Source: Aliishimia ponticola (GTDB taxonomy: Bacteria; Pseudomonadota; Alphaproteobacteria; Rhodobacterales; Rhodobacteraceae). Taken from it: a stretch of 64,000 nt of DNA. The notes below the pieces were generated by a model. It saw nothing but the letters and a program-made list of their open reading frames with translations. It was not told where the DNA came from and searched no databases. How positions within the stretch are numbered: position 1 is the stretch's first letter; the number at the start of each line of letters is the position of its first letter. Location: assembly GCF_004803475.1 (NCBI RefSeq), contig NZ_SRKY01000002.1:904855-968854 (forward strand), in the 5' to 3' direction. Position numbers and translations under genes: made by a program. Shown here one piece after another: positions 1-8,742 of the stretch.

Positions 1-12
1 GGGTCCAACTGA
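1..12 (+). CDS. hflK: possible 3' end of hflK (partial)
   Basis: The first twelve bases can be read as Gly-Ser-Asn followed by TGA, and that TGA overlaps the ATG of hflC in a TGATG arrangement. HflK is the usual gene immediately before hflC, so this is probably its last codons. The identification rests on context only, because almost none of the gene is in the window. Confidence 0.35.
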   Translation, partial: GSN

Positions 13-881
13 TGCGTTATGTATTGATCCTCGTGGCCGTCGCCATTGTCGGCCTGTTGTCGTCGATCTTCATCGTGGACGAGCGTGAAAAGGCGCTGGT
101 CCTGCAATTCGGGCAGATTGTCCGCGTCAAGGAAGACCCGGGTCTGGGTTTCAAGATCCCGCTGGTTCAGGAAGTCGTCAAATATGATGACCGGATCCTG
201 TCGCTGGACACGCAAGCCACCGAAGTCACGCCTTCGGACGGTCGTCGTTTGGTGGTTGACGCCTTCGCACGTTACCGGATTTCCGATGTGGTCCAGTTCC
301 GTCAGGCCGTGGGCGTTGGCGGTTTGCGTACCGCCGAGGACCGGCTGGAAGGCATTCTCAACCCCGATATCCGCGAAGTTCTGGGTGCCGATGGCGTAAC
401 CTCTTCGACCATCCTGTCCGCCGACCGGGCCGAGCTTATGGCGCGGATCACCGCACGGGCGCGGGCACGGGCACGGCCCCTTGGGCTTGAGGTCATCGAC
501 GTGCGTCTGAAGCAGACAAACCTGCCGGAGCAGAACCTTGACGCCACCTTCGCCCGGATGCGGGCGGAACGGGAACGTGAAGCGGCCGACGAGATCGCGC
601 GCGGTAACGAAGCGGCGCAGCGGGTTCGGGCACAAGCGGATCGGACCGTGGTGGAACTGACCTCCGAGGCGGCGCGCTCTGCCGAGGTCGTGCGCGGTGA
701 AGCGGATGCGGAACGCAACGGCATCTTCGCCGAAGCCTTCGGCGCGGACCCGGAGTTCTTTGAGTTCTATCGGTCGCTCACCGCCTATCAACGTGCGCTC
801 AACGGCGACAACTCGACGATGGTTCTGAGCCCCGATAGCGAATTCTTCAATTACCTGAAGTCGGATCAGGGCGCGGAATGA
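12..881 (+). CDS. hflC: HflC, SPFH-family modulator of FtsH protease
   Basis: HflC associates with HflK in the inner membrane and modulates the AAA+ protease FtsH. The 289-residue product has a hydrophobic N-terminal anchor (about 4-22). An SPFH/band-7 domain follows (about 22-185), opening with the typical VDEREKALVLQFG segment. Next comes a helical Ala/Arg/Glu-rich stretch (about 185-235), also usual for the family, and length is normal. The start overlaps an upstream stop, implying translational coupling with hflK. The stop overlaps the start of the DUF2065 gene. The hflK-hflC-DUF2065-degP order is a recurrent alphaproteobacterial membrane quality-control cluster. Confidence 0.95.
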   Translation: MRYVLILVAVAIVGLLSSIFIVDEREKALVLQFGQIVRVKEDPGLGFKIPLVQEVVKYDDRILSLDTQATEVTPSDGRRLVVDAFARYRISDVVQFRQAVGVGGLRTAEDRLEGILNPDIREVLGADGVTSSTILSADRAELMARITARARARARPLGLEVIDVRLKQTNLPEQNLDATFARMRAEREREAADEIARGNEAAQRVRAQADRTVVELTSEAARSAEVVRGEADAERNGIFAEAFGADPEFFEFYRSLTAYQRALNGDNSTMVLSPDSEFFNYLKSDQGAE

Positions 882-1072
882 GTCTGCTGCTCCTGTCCAT
901 CGGGATGGTGTGTATTGTAGAGGGGCTGGCCTATGCGCTGGCCCCTTCGCTTGTGGAGCGTATGCTGGAAGCGCTGCGCAGTTTGCCGCAAAGCGCGGTG
1001 CGGCAGATCGGCCTGCTGGCGGTGGTCAGCGGCCTCATCCTTGTTTGGGGCGCGTATCAGCTTGGGTTGTGA
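878..1072 (+). CDS. DUF2065 family small membrane protein
   Basis: This 64-residue protein consists mainly of two hydrophobic segments (about 2-20 and 43-62) joined by a short loop rich in Leu and Arg. That matches DUF2065 proteins found beside hflC in many proteobacteria. Its ATG overlaps the hflC stop (ATGA), so it is probably co-translated and may act in the same membrane complex. No enzymatic motif is visible and the function is unknown. A 206-base gap then separates it from degP, which seems to have its own promoter. Confidence 0.8.
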   Translation: MSLLLLSIGMVCIVEGLAYALAPSLVERMLEALRSLPQSAVRQIGLLAVVSGLILVWGAYQLGL

Positions 1073-1142
1073 GCCGCAGGCTGCGCGATTCTGCTGGGCA
1101 GCCCTTCCGCAAACATTCGTTTCACGGAACTGTCACGTGGAG

Positions 1143-1170
1143 TTGAAAGGCTGAGAGTGAATCCCATCTT
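1143..1170 (+). promoter_or_regulatory. RpoH (sigma-32)-like heat-shock promoter upstream of degP
   Basis: TTGAAA at 1143-1148 is followed after 14 bases by CCCATCTT at 1163-1170. This resembles the sigma-32 pattern TTGAAA/CCCCATnT. It would give a leader of about 100 bases before the degP start at 1279. A heat-shock promoter suits a periplasmic protease, but the call is from motif inspection only. Confidence 0.45.
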
Positions 1171-1278
1171 TAATGTTGCATGTAAGCCGCACTAGATGCA
1201 CCCTGCGCGCGGGCGATGCGCGCATAGAATAACATAGGCCCAAGCGCCGCGAGTCAGAAGAATTCAGGAGCTTTGAGA

Positions 1279-2775
1279 ATGAAGCCACAGGCGATTTCGA
1301 TCCCACGTCCCACCCCCCAGTTGCAGGTCATGCGTTTGATGTGGCTCGGTTTTCTGGCGACCCTTCTACTGCTGGCCCAAGTTCTCAGCGCAGCCGCACG
1401 GCCCGAAAGCCTCGCGCCGCTGGCCGAGAAAATCAGCCCCGCGGTGGTGAACATCACGACCTCTACGGTCGTCGAAGGACGCACCGGGCCGCAGGGCATC
1501 GTGCCCGAAGGCTCGCCGTTCGAAGATTTCTTCCGCGAATTCCAGGACCGCAATGGCGAGGGCGAGCGTCCGCGCCGGTCCTCTGCATTGGGGTCCGGCT
1601 TCGTCATTTCCGAGGATGGCTTTGTGGTCACGAATAACCACGTGATCGAAGGGGCGGATGAAATCCTGATCGAATTCTTCCCCGGCGATGGTCAGCCGAC
1701 GGAAAAGCTGCCGGCCAAGGTGATCGGCACGGATCCGAACACGGATATCGCGCTGCTGAAGGTCGAAGCGGAACAGCCGCTGAAATTCGTTCCCTTTGGC
1801 GATAGCGATCTGGCCCGCGTGGGTGATTGGGTCATCGCCATGGGCAACCCGCTGGGGCAGGGCTTTTCGGTATCTGCCGGGATCGTGTCGGCCCGTAACC
1901 GCGCGCTCAGCGGCACCTATGACGACTACATCCAGACCGACGCGGCGATCAACCGGGGCAACTCTGGCGGGCCGCTGTTCAACATGGATGGTGAAGTGAT
2001 CGGTGTGAACACCGCGATCCTGTCGCCCAATGGCGGCTCCATCGGGATCGGCTTTTCCATGGCGTCGAACGTTGTCACCAAGGTCGTGGCGCAGCTGAAA
2101 GAATTCGGCGAAACCCGCCGTGGCTGGCTGGGCGTGCGCATTCAGGATGTCAGCCCAGACATGGTCGAAGCGATCGAAGGGCTGACCTCGGCCAAGGGGG
2201 CGATCGTCACGGATGTGCCGGATGGTCCTGCGAAGGATGCCGGGATGAAGGTCGAAGACGTGATCATGTCCTTTGATGGGCGCGAAGTCGAAGACACGCG
2301 GGATCTTGTCCGCAAGGTCGGGAACGCGGCGGTTGGCAAAACCGTGCGTGTCGTGGTGCTGCGCGGCGGCAAGACCGAAACGCTGAAAGTGACGCTGGGA
2401 CGCCGGGAAGAAGCCGAAGGCGCTGTGCCCGCCGCGGCGACACCGGGCGAAGAGGCAGAGCCAGAGACCAAGGATATTCTTGGCCTTACCCTCAGCCCGC
2501 TGACCAACGAGCTGCGCGAACAGCTTGGCGCCGATGACAAGCAAATCGGACTGGCCGTGACGGATGTGGACGAAACATCCGAAGCCTATGAAAAAGGTCT
2601 GCGTGCCGGGGACATCATCACCGAAGCGGGCCAGCAGAAGGTAGAAACCCTGGAGGTGCTCGAAGAGCGTATCGCGGAAGCGAAAGAAGCCGGGCGCAAG
2701 TCGCTGCTGCTGCTGGTGCGCCGTGGCGGTGATCCGCGCTTCGTGGCGCTGGGTCTGGAATCCGACGCAGACTGA
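1279..2775 (+). CDS. degP: DegP/HtrA-family periplasmic serine endoprotease
   Basis: This periplasmic chaperone-protease degrades misfolded envelope proteins. The 498-residue product has an N-terminal signal/anchor (hydrophobic about 18-38) and a trypsin-like domain. The triad is visible: His121 in TNNHVIEG, Asp156 in NTDIALLKV and Ser229 in NRGNSGGPL. Two PDZ domains follow (about 260-365 and 395-490). ATG 1279 is chosen because AGGAG lies eight bases upstream; an in-frame TTG at 1273 sits only two bases after it. An Ala/Glu-rich linker joins the PDZ domains. It is the last gene of the hfl cluster and has its own promoter-like element and terminator. Confidence 0.95.
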   Translation: MKPQAISIPRPTPQLQVMRLMWLGFLATLLLLAQVLSAAARPESLAPLAEKISPAVVNITTSTVVEGRTGPQGIVPEGSPFEDFFREFQDRNGEGERPRRSSALGSGFVISEDGFVVTNNHVIEGADEILIEFFPGDGQPTEKLPAKVIGTDPNTDIALLKVEAEQPLKFVPFGDSDLARVGDWVIAMGNPLGQGFSVSAGIVSARNRALSGTYDDYIQTDAAINRGNSGGPLFNMDGEVIGVNTAILSPNGGSIGIGFSMASNVVTKVVAQLKEFGETRRGWLGVRIQDVSPDMVEAIEGLTSAKGAIVTDVPDGPAKDAGMKVEDVIMSFDGREVEDTRDLVRKVGNAAVGKTVRVVVLRGGKTETLKVTLGRREEAEGAVPAAATPGEEAEPETKDILGLTLSPLTNELREQLGADDKQIGLAVTDVDETSEAYEKGLRAGDIITEAGQQKVETLEVLEERIAEAKEAGRKSLLLLVRRGGDPRFVALGLESDAD

Positions 2776-2798
2776 CCTATCGATGAAAACTTGAATGC

Positions 2799-2831
2799 GG
2801 GGCGTGGGGAAACCTGCGCCCCTTTTCTTTT
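2799..2831 (+). terminator. intrinsic terminator of degP
   Basis: A ten-base-pair stem (2799-2808 with 2813-2822, including two G-T pairs) closes a four-base GAAA loop. It is followed by two runs of four T. It lies just after the degP stop and just before the convergent lipoprotein gene. Confidence 0.8.
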
Positions 2832-2849
2832 GGGCGGGCGGCGGCGGCG

Positions 2850-3389
2850 TTATGCGGGCTTTGCCGGTTGGGCGACAGCCCAAAGCCCCAGCTTGCGCGC
2901 CCCGTCGATGGTCAGGTTGCCCGGGTCGATCGTTTTGATCCCGGCCTCGGTCTGGAACCGCGCCACCGCCGCGCGCGTGGCATCATCATAAACGCCCGTG
3001 TCGGGGCCATCATACAGATTGCGCAAGGCCAGCGCGCGTTGCACGGATGCGACGAATTCCGGGGTCAGATCGGTGGTGCAGGCAATTTGCACCCAATCGA
3101 TGTGGCGGTCTTCCTCGACGATGATATGCGTCTGGCTGCGATAAATGGGCGGGGCCTGTACCGTGCCTTCGGACGACATCTGCGCGGGCTGGACCAGCAC
3201 GTCTTCCGTCACCGATCTGACGCGCGCGGGCGTTTCCGTCTTGTCCCAGCAGGTGCCGGGGGCGGCGTCCTGCGGTGCGGCGCCGCTCGGCGTGAAAAGT
3301 TTTTGTGTGGTTTCCCGCGTGGCGGGGGCGTCGCCGGGCGTGCAGCCAGCGATTGCCAATACGGCAAGAAGAGAAGCGATGGTGCGCAT
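2850..3389 (-). CDS. lipoprotein with C-terminal peptidoglycan-binding domain
   Basis: The 179-residue product starts with a lipoprotein signal ending in a lipobox (LAIAGC, Cys16). This predicts an acylated envelope protein. The middle (about 30-95) is unassigned. The C-terminal third contains a PG_binding_1-like repeat (VQRALALRNLYDG, then AAVARFQTEAG), the fold that attaches proteins to peptidoglycan. The ATG at 3389 was chosen because it places the signal peptide at the N-terminus; the open frame extends 82 codons further upstream with unrelated sequence. It converges on degP. The specific role is unknown. Confidence 0.75.
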   Translation of the reverse strand: MRTIASLLAVLAIAGCTPGDAPATRETTQKLFTPSGAAPQDAAPGTCWDKTETPARVRSVTEDVLVQPAQMSSEGTVQAPPIYRSQTHIIVEEDRHIDWVQIACTTDLTPEFVASVQRALALRNLYDGPDTGVYDDATRAAVARFQTEAGIKTIDPGNLTIDGARKLGLWAVAQPAKPA

Positions 3390-3504
3390 GACTGCTCTGG
3401 CCTTGTGTCGTGCCTCTTGTCGGGCAAGGTTCGCGTGGAGAGTAACCGCGCGGTCATCCTTTGACCAGTTAAAGCTTTGGCGCGTCACGGCCCGGCGGCA
3501 AGGC

Positions 3505-3933
3505 TCAACTGCGGCTGTCCCATGTCTCTGTGCGGCCGAGGGCGGGCATGGCATGAGGCAGCGCCTGCCGGGGGTCCGGGGCGACCAGCCGATCCAGCAT
3601 GAACGAGATATCCTCGATCTCTTCGGCCAGCACATGGGTGACGGAATGGGCGCGCTGCATCCGGCCCGTCACGCGCAGCATCCGACCAGAGATCACCGCC
3701 CGCCGAAACTTTTCATACATCGCGCGCCAGACGATCACATTGACCACGCCGGTTTCATCCTCAAGCGTCAGAAAAATCACGCCTTTGGCCGTGCCGGGAC
3801 GCTGGCGCAGAATGACAAGCCCGGCCACGCTCACCCGCGCTCCGTCTGAGGGCAGGGCCAGCTGATCCGCCCGCAGACAGGCCGGCGGGCGCGGCCATGC
3901 GCCGCGGGAAGACGAAGAGGGGACAAGTTTCAT
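3505..3933 (-). CDS. orphan DnaE2 (ImuC) C-terminal OB-fold protein, LexA-controlled
   Basis: The 142-residue product matches only the C-terminal OB-fold end of the error-prone polymerase DnaE2/ImuC. Recognisable pieces are VAGLVILRQRPGTAKGVIF, TLEDETGVVNVIVW and VTHVLAEEIEDIS. DnaE2 is about 1,000-1,100 residues; no PHP or polymerase domain is encoded upstream, where ferredoxin begins on the other strand. Homology begins near residue 18, and the Ser/Pro-rich start looks unrelated. There is no ribosome-binding site. The ATG sits exactly where transcription should start from a LexA-overlapped promoter, so the mRNA would be leaderless. It is either a remnant of a deleted imuA-imuB-dnaE2 operon fused to its promoter, or a separate SOS-induced ssDNA-binding protein. 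Confidence 0.7.
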   Translation of the reverse strand: MKLVPSSSSRGAWPRPPACLRADQLALPSDGARVSVAGLVILRQRPGTAKGVIFLTLEDETGVVNVIVWRAMYEKFRRAVISGRMLRVTGRMQRAHSVTHVLAEEIEDISFMLDRLVAPDPRQALPHAMPALGRTETWDSRS

Positions 3934-3935
3934 GA

Positions 3936-3968
3936 GAACAAGAATAGAACATCTATGGCCCGTCGCAA
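3936..3968 (-). promoter_or_regulatory. LexA (SOS) box overlapping a sigma-70 promoter
   Basis: On the minus strand a GTTC-N7-GTTC element occupies 3936-3950, the LexA operator form of Alphaproteobacteria. The same DNA reads as a promoter: TTGCGA (3963-3968), 16 bases, TATTCT (3941-3946), then seven bases to the ATG at 3933. The operator covers the -10, as expected for LexA repression. Only two bases separate the box from the start codon. Confidence 0.8.
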
Positions 3969-4039
3969 GCCTGTGACGCCAGAGTGTCGCAAAAGGGCTG
4001 GCAGGGCCGGAGCAAGCCCACTAGGTATATCCCGGATAA

Positions 4040-5145
<1,106 letters not shown>

Positions 5146-5177
5146 CCCTTCATTGTTCGTGAAGTACTCCGGGGGCG

Positions 5178-5223
5178 CGGGGGCAGAGCCCCCGTAACGG
5201 TCGGATCGGCACCGCCGATCCGA
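5178..5223. repeat. two adjacent perfect palindromes between convergent genes
   Basis: A seven-base-pair stem with loop AGA (5178-5194) is followed by a ten-base-pair perfect stem with loop ACC (5201-5223). They lie between the FG-GAP gene and purD, which converge. There is no T run on either strand, so they may be a two-way transcription block or a dispersed palindromic element. Confidence 0.5.
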
Positions 5224-5232
5224 TACAAGAGT

Positions 5233-6495
5233 TCAAAGAGCCCGCCAGCCAATGTCGCGGCGGCAAAACCCCTCGGGCCAGTCGATACGGTCAACCATGG
5301 CATAGGCCCGGTCGCGCGCTTCGTGCAGTGTGGCCCCGCGCGCGGTTACATTGAGAACGCGCCCCCCGGTGGCCACAATCGCGCCCTCCGCCTCAGCGGT
5401 GCCCGCATGGAACACCATGTTGAAGGAATCCGCAGGGCAATCCTCCAGGCCTCTGATCTTGCTGCCTTTCTCATAGGCGCCCGGATACCCTTTCGCGGCC
5501 AGGACGACAGTCATCGCATGGTCATCGGCCCAATGGGCCTGCGCTTCGGACAGACGGCCTTCGGCGGCGGCATGCATCAAATCCAGCGCTTGCGCCCCAA
5601 GCCGCAGCATCAGGGCCTGACATTCGGGATCGCCGAAGCGGACGTTGTACTCGACCAGGCGTGCACGCCCGTTCTCGATCATCAACCCGGCATAAAGCAC
5701 ACCTTGATAGGGCGTGCCGCGCCGCGCCATCTCTGCCATGGTCGGTTTGATGATCTCGTCCAGCGCCTGTTGCTGCAGCGCGTCGGACAGCACCGGGGCG
5801 GGGGAATAGGCGCCCATGCCGCCCGTGTTCAGCCCGGTATCGCCTTCGCCCACTCGTTTGTGATCCTGGGCGGTGCCCACGGGCAGGACATCGGTGCCAT
5901 CGACCAGCACGAAGAACGACGCCTCTTCGCCCGTCATGAATTCTTCGATCACCACTTCCGCGCCTGCACCGCCAAACGCGCCGCCGAACATGTCGTCGAC
6001 CGCCGCCAGCGCGGTGGCCTCGTCCATGGCCACGATCACGCCCTTGCCCGCCGCCAAACCGTCGGCCTTGACCACGATGGGCGCGCCATGTGCGCGGATA
6101 TGGGCCTTTGCCGCGTCAGCATCGGTGAAATGACCGTAAGCGGCTGTCGGTGCATCCGCCGCCGCGCAGATTTCCTTGGTGAAAGCTTTCGAGGCCTCAA
6201 GCTGCGCCGCCGCGGCAGAGGGGCCAAACACCAGCACGCCCGCTTCGCGCAGGCGATCGGACACGCCCGCCGCCAGCGGCGCTTCGGGGCCGACGATCAC
6301 GAAATCGATGCTTTCGGCATGGGCGAACTCGACCACCGCGCCCGGATCTTCGATATCCAGCGATGCGCATTCGGCAATCTGCGCGATGCCCGCATTGCCC
6401 GGCGCGACGATCAGCCGGTCGCATTTCGGGTTCTGCTCCACGGCCCAGGCCAGCGAATGCTCGCGGCCACCGCCGCCGAGGATCAGGATGTTCAT
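5233..6495 (-). CDS. purD: phosphoribosylamine-glycine ligase (GARS)
   Basis: This cytoplasmic enzyme catalyses the second step of de novo purine synthesis, joining glycine to phosphoribosylamine with ATP. The 420-residue length is standard. The start MNILILGGGGREHSLAW is diagnostic. The ATP-grasp core follows, with PIVVKADGLAAGKGVIVA, the GEEASFFVLVDG segment, and NTGGMGAYSPAPV. ATG 6495 is chosen because the family's N-terminal glycine-rich motif begins there. It is divergent from xseA across about 90 bases. No other pur gene is adjacent. Confidence 0.97.
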   Translation of the reverse strand: MNILILGGGGREHSLAWAVEQNPKCDRLIVAPGNAGIAQIAECASLDIEDPGAVVEFAHAESIDFVIVGPEAPLAAGVSDRLREAGVLVFGPSAAAAQLEASKAFTKEICAAADAPTAAYGHFTDADAAKAHIRAHGAPIVVKADGLAAGKGVIVAMDEATALAAVDDMFGGAFGGAGAEVVIEEFMTGEEASFFVLVDGTDVLPVGTAQDHKRVGEGDTGLNTGGMGAYSPAPVLSDALQQQALDEIIKPTMAEMARRGTPYQGVLYAGLMIENGRARLVEYNVRFGDPECQALMLRLGAQALDLMHAAAEGRLSEAQAHWADDHAMTVVLAAKGYPGAYEKGSKIRGLEDCPADSFNMVFHAGTAEAEGAIVATGGRVLNVTARGATLHEARDRAYAMVDRIDWPEGFCRRDIGWRAL

Positions 6496-6587
6496 GCGCG
6501 CCCCCTTGGTCTTTGCGTTGCGGCGTTCTAGGCTGAGCGGTGCAGCAGTACAAGGCACCAGACAAGCGACGAGGCGAGGCACGCGGC

Positions 6588-8141
6588 ATGGACCTGATCG
6601 ACGATCCCGTACCGGGACAAAATACGCCGGAATATACGGTCAGCGAAATCTCCGGCGCGGTAAAGCGCACGCTGGAGGACGAATTCGGCCGAATCCGCGT
6701 CAAGGGCGAGGTCGGCCGCGTCGTGCGCGCGCGGTCGGGCCATATGTATTTCGACGTGAAGGACGATCGCAGTTCGCTGGCTTGCACCACGTGGAAAGGG
6801 CAGGTCGCGCGACTCGCCGTGGTGCCCGAAGAAGGCATGGAGGTCGTCGTCACCGGACGCATGACCGCCTATGGCGCGCAGTCCAAGTACAATATGAACG
6901 TGGACGAGGTCACCGTCGCGGGGCAGGGCGCATTGATGGCGCTTCTGGAAAAGCGCAAGAAGGCGTTGGAGGCAGAGGGCCTCTTTGCCGCAGAGCGCAA
7001 GAAGCCGCTGCCGTTCCTGCCCGAGGTGATCGGCGTCGTCACATCGCTGCAGGGGGCCGTGATCCGGGACATCCTGCACCGGTTGCGGGACCGTTTTCCG
7101 CGCAAGGTTCTGATCTGGCCCGTCGCCGTGCAGGGCACCAATTGTGCGCCCGAGGTCGAGCGTGCGATCAAGGGCTTCAATGCGATGACACCGGGCGGCG
7201 CGTTGCCGCGGCCGGATTTGCTGATCGTGGCACGGGGCGGTGGCTCCATCGAGGATCTTTGGGGCTTCAACGAAGAGATCGTCGCCCGTGCCGCTGCCGC
7301 GTCGGAGATTCCGCTGATTTCAGCGGTGGGCCATGAAACCGATACGACCTTGATCGACTTCGTTTCGGACCGGCGCGCGCCGACACCGACCGCCGCTGCG
7401 GAAATGGCGGTGCCGGTACGGCTGGACTTGATGGCATGGCTGCGCGAGGCAAATGCCCGGCTTGGGCGCGGTTTGGCGGCGGTTCTGGACCGGCGGGGAC
7501 AGCGCTTGCAGGACTTGTCGCGGGCCTTGCCCTCTGCCGACCGCCTGCTGGAAGCGCCGCGCCAAAGGCTCGACCGGGCCGATCGGCTTGAGGCGGCGTT
7601 GCAATCTGTAGTGCATCGGCGGCGCGGGGCGCTGGCAGAGGCCGGGGCCGGGCTGCGCCCGCAAGTCCTTACGGCAGGGCTGCGTCAACGCCGGGCCGAT
7701 CTGACGCGGGTGGGCGATAGGCTCCAGCCGGTTCTGGCGGCGCGGGTGGCCCGGCAGTCAGAGCTTTTGAGTGCGAAACTACGCAGTTTCCGTCCGCAAA
7801 TGCTGGCGCGCGACGTGGCAGAGCGGCGCAAGGCGCTGGAAGACCGCACCGCCCGGCTGGCGGAGAACGGCGCGACCCGGCTTCGGCGCCTGTCCGACCG
7901 GCTTGAGGCGCTGGACCGCCTGCGCCAGACGCTGGGCTATGAGGCGACGTTGCAGCGCGGGTATGCGGTGGTCTGGGATGGCGACACGGTCATCACCGGC
8001 AAGGCAGCAGCCGAAAAGGCGGACTCGCTGCAAATTCAGTTCGCGGATGGGCGTGTGGAGGTGGGGGGCAAGCCCGCCGCGACGTCGGCGCAGCGCAAAG
8101 CCAGCAAGCCGAAACCGCCGGAGCAAGGCAGCCTGTTCTGA
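6588..8141 (+). CDS. xseA: exodeoxyribonuclease VII large subunit
   Basis: XseA is the large subunit of the single-strand-specific exonuclease VII. The 517-residue product has an N-terminal OB-fold (about 15-110, including YTVSEISGAVKRTLE and GHMYFDVKDD). The catalytic domain includes VITSLQGAVIRDIL-like sequence, ARGGGSIEDLWGFNEE and SAVGHETDTTLIDF. A long Arg/Ala/Leu coiled-coil region (about 280-450) binds XseB. ATG 6588 follows GAGGCGAGG; an in-frame GTG at 6540 adds 16 unsupported residues. The small subunit xseB is not adjacent. The basic C-terminal tail (470-517) is rich in Lys and Pro. Confidence 0.96.
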   Translation: MDLIDDPVPGQNTPEYTVSEISGAVKRTLEDEFGRIRVKGEVGRVVRARSGHMYFDVKDDRSSLACTTWKGQVARLAVVPEEGMEVVVTGRMTAYGAQSKYNMNVDEVTVAGQGALMALLEKRKKALEAEGLFAAERKKPLPFLPEVIGVVTSLQGAVIRDILHRLRDRFPRKVLIWPVAVQGTNCAPEVERAIKGFNAMTPGGALPRPDLLIVARGGGSIEDLWGFNEEIVARAAAASEIPLISAVGHETDTTLIDFVSDRRAPTPTAAAEMAVPVRLDLMAWLREANARLGRGLAAVLDRRGQRLQDLSRALPSADRLLEAPRQRLDRADRLEAALQSVVHRRRGALAEAGAGLRPQVLTAGLRQRRADLTRVGDRLQPVLAARVARQSELLSAKLRSFRPQMLARDVAERRKALEDRTARLAENGATRLRRLSDRLEALDRLRQTLGYEATLQRGYAVVWDGDTVITGKAAAEKADSLQIQFADGRVEVGGKPAATSAQRKASKPKPPEQGSLF

Positions 8142-8160
8142 TCGTGATCTTGATGCCGCG

Positions 8161-8556
8161 TCAGACGCCGACCTTGGGGCCGAGGCACAGCATCTCTTCG
8201 CCCAGATCCTGCGCCTCATACAGTTCCGGCGCATCGGGATTGCCTTCGAACTTGGCGCTAAGCCCGCCAGATTGCAGGAAAAACGTCCAGCATTGCGGAT
8301 CAAGCCGGTCTTCGTAGACGAAACAGATTTTCTCATCCACCGGATACCAGTGCCCATCCTTGCATTCGCCGTCCAGAAAGGACCAGCGCACCTGACGGTT
8401 CTCAAGGTAGATTTCCGCCCCATAGGCGCGGCCCTGCTGCCCGTAAAACAGCGTCTTTCCGGTGACATAGGCTTCGAATTGCGCCGGGCTCATCGGCTCT
8501 GCGGCGCGGGTGATCTGGGCGGCGGCCAATAGGGCCATCAGGGCAATCCATCGCAT
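8161..8556 (-). CDS. small exported protein of unknown function
   Basis: The 131-residue product has a clear signal peptide (hydrophobic 3-15, cleavage near TRAAE). The mature domain is about 115 residues and rich in aromatic residues, with several cysteines (in DGECKDG, KICFVYED and DPQCWTFF) that could form disulfides. I do not recognise a named family. ATG 8556 is preferred over an upstream in-frame start because it opens the signal peptide. It faces xseA tail-to-tail with a 19-base gap and is divergent from the flavoprotein gene at 8743. Confidence 0.7.
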   Translation of the reverse strand: MRWIALMALLAAAQITRAAEPMSPAQFEAYVTGKTLFYGQQGRAYGAEIYLENRQVRWSFLDGECKDGHWYPVDEKICFVYEDRLDPQCWTFFLQSGGLSAKFEGNPDAPELYEAQDLGEEMLCLGPKVGV

Positions 8557-8742
8557 CGCGCTATCATGACTTGAATCGCGCGGCACTGCCAGCCTTCACC
8601 GGGCCGGGACACGGAAACCTGATTTCATATCGGAAACGCGCCTCTCCATTTGCCGCGTATTGCGCCGAAAACGGTCGTTTTTCGTCTCTGCTCGCTGCGG
8701 CTTGGTTGCTACTCTTTGGCGGACTTCAGCAAGGACTCGCGC

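Noticed and set aside
1366-2883. Long minus-strand open frame (about 505 codons) opposite degP
   Set aside because: It mirrors degP codon structure and its translation is rich in His, Arg and Gly without domains. The plus-strand frame has the full HtrA family match.
3761-3952. A frameshifted continuation of dnaE2 upstream of the OB-fold fragment
   Set aside because: Alternative minus-strand frames here show no DnaE2 similarity, and the region beyond is the promoter and the ferredoxin gene on the other strand.
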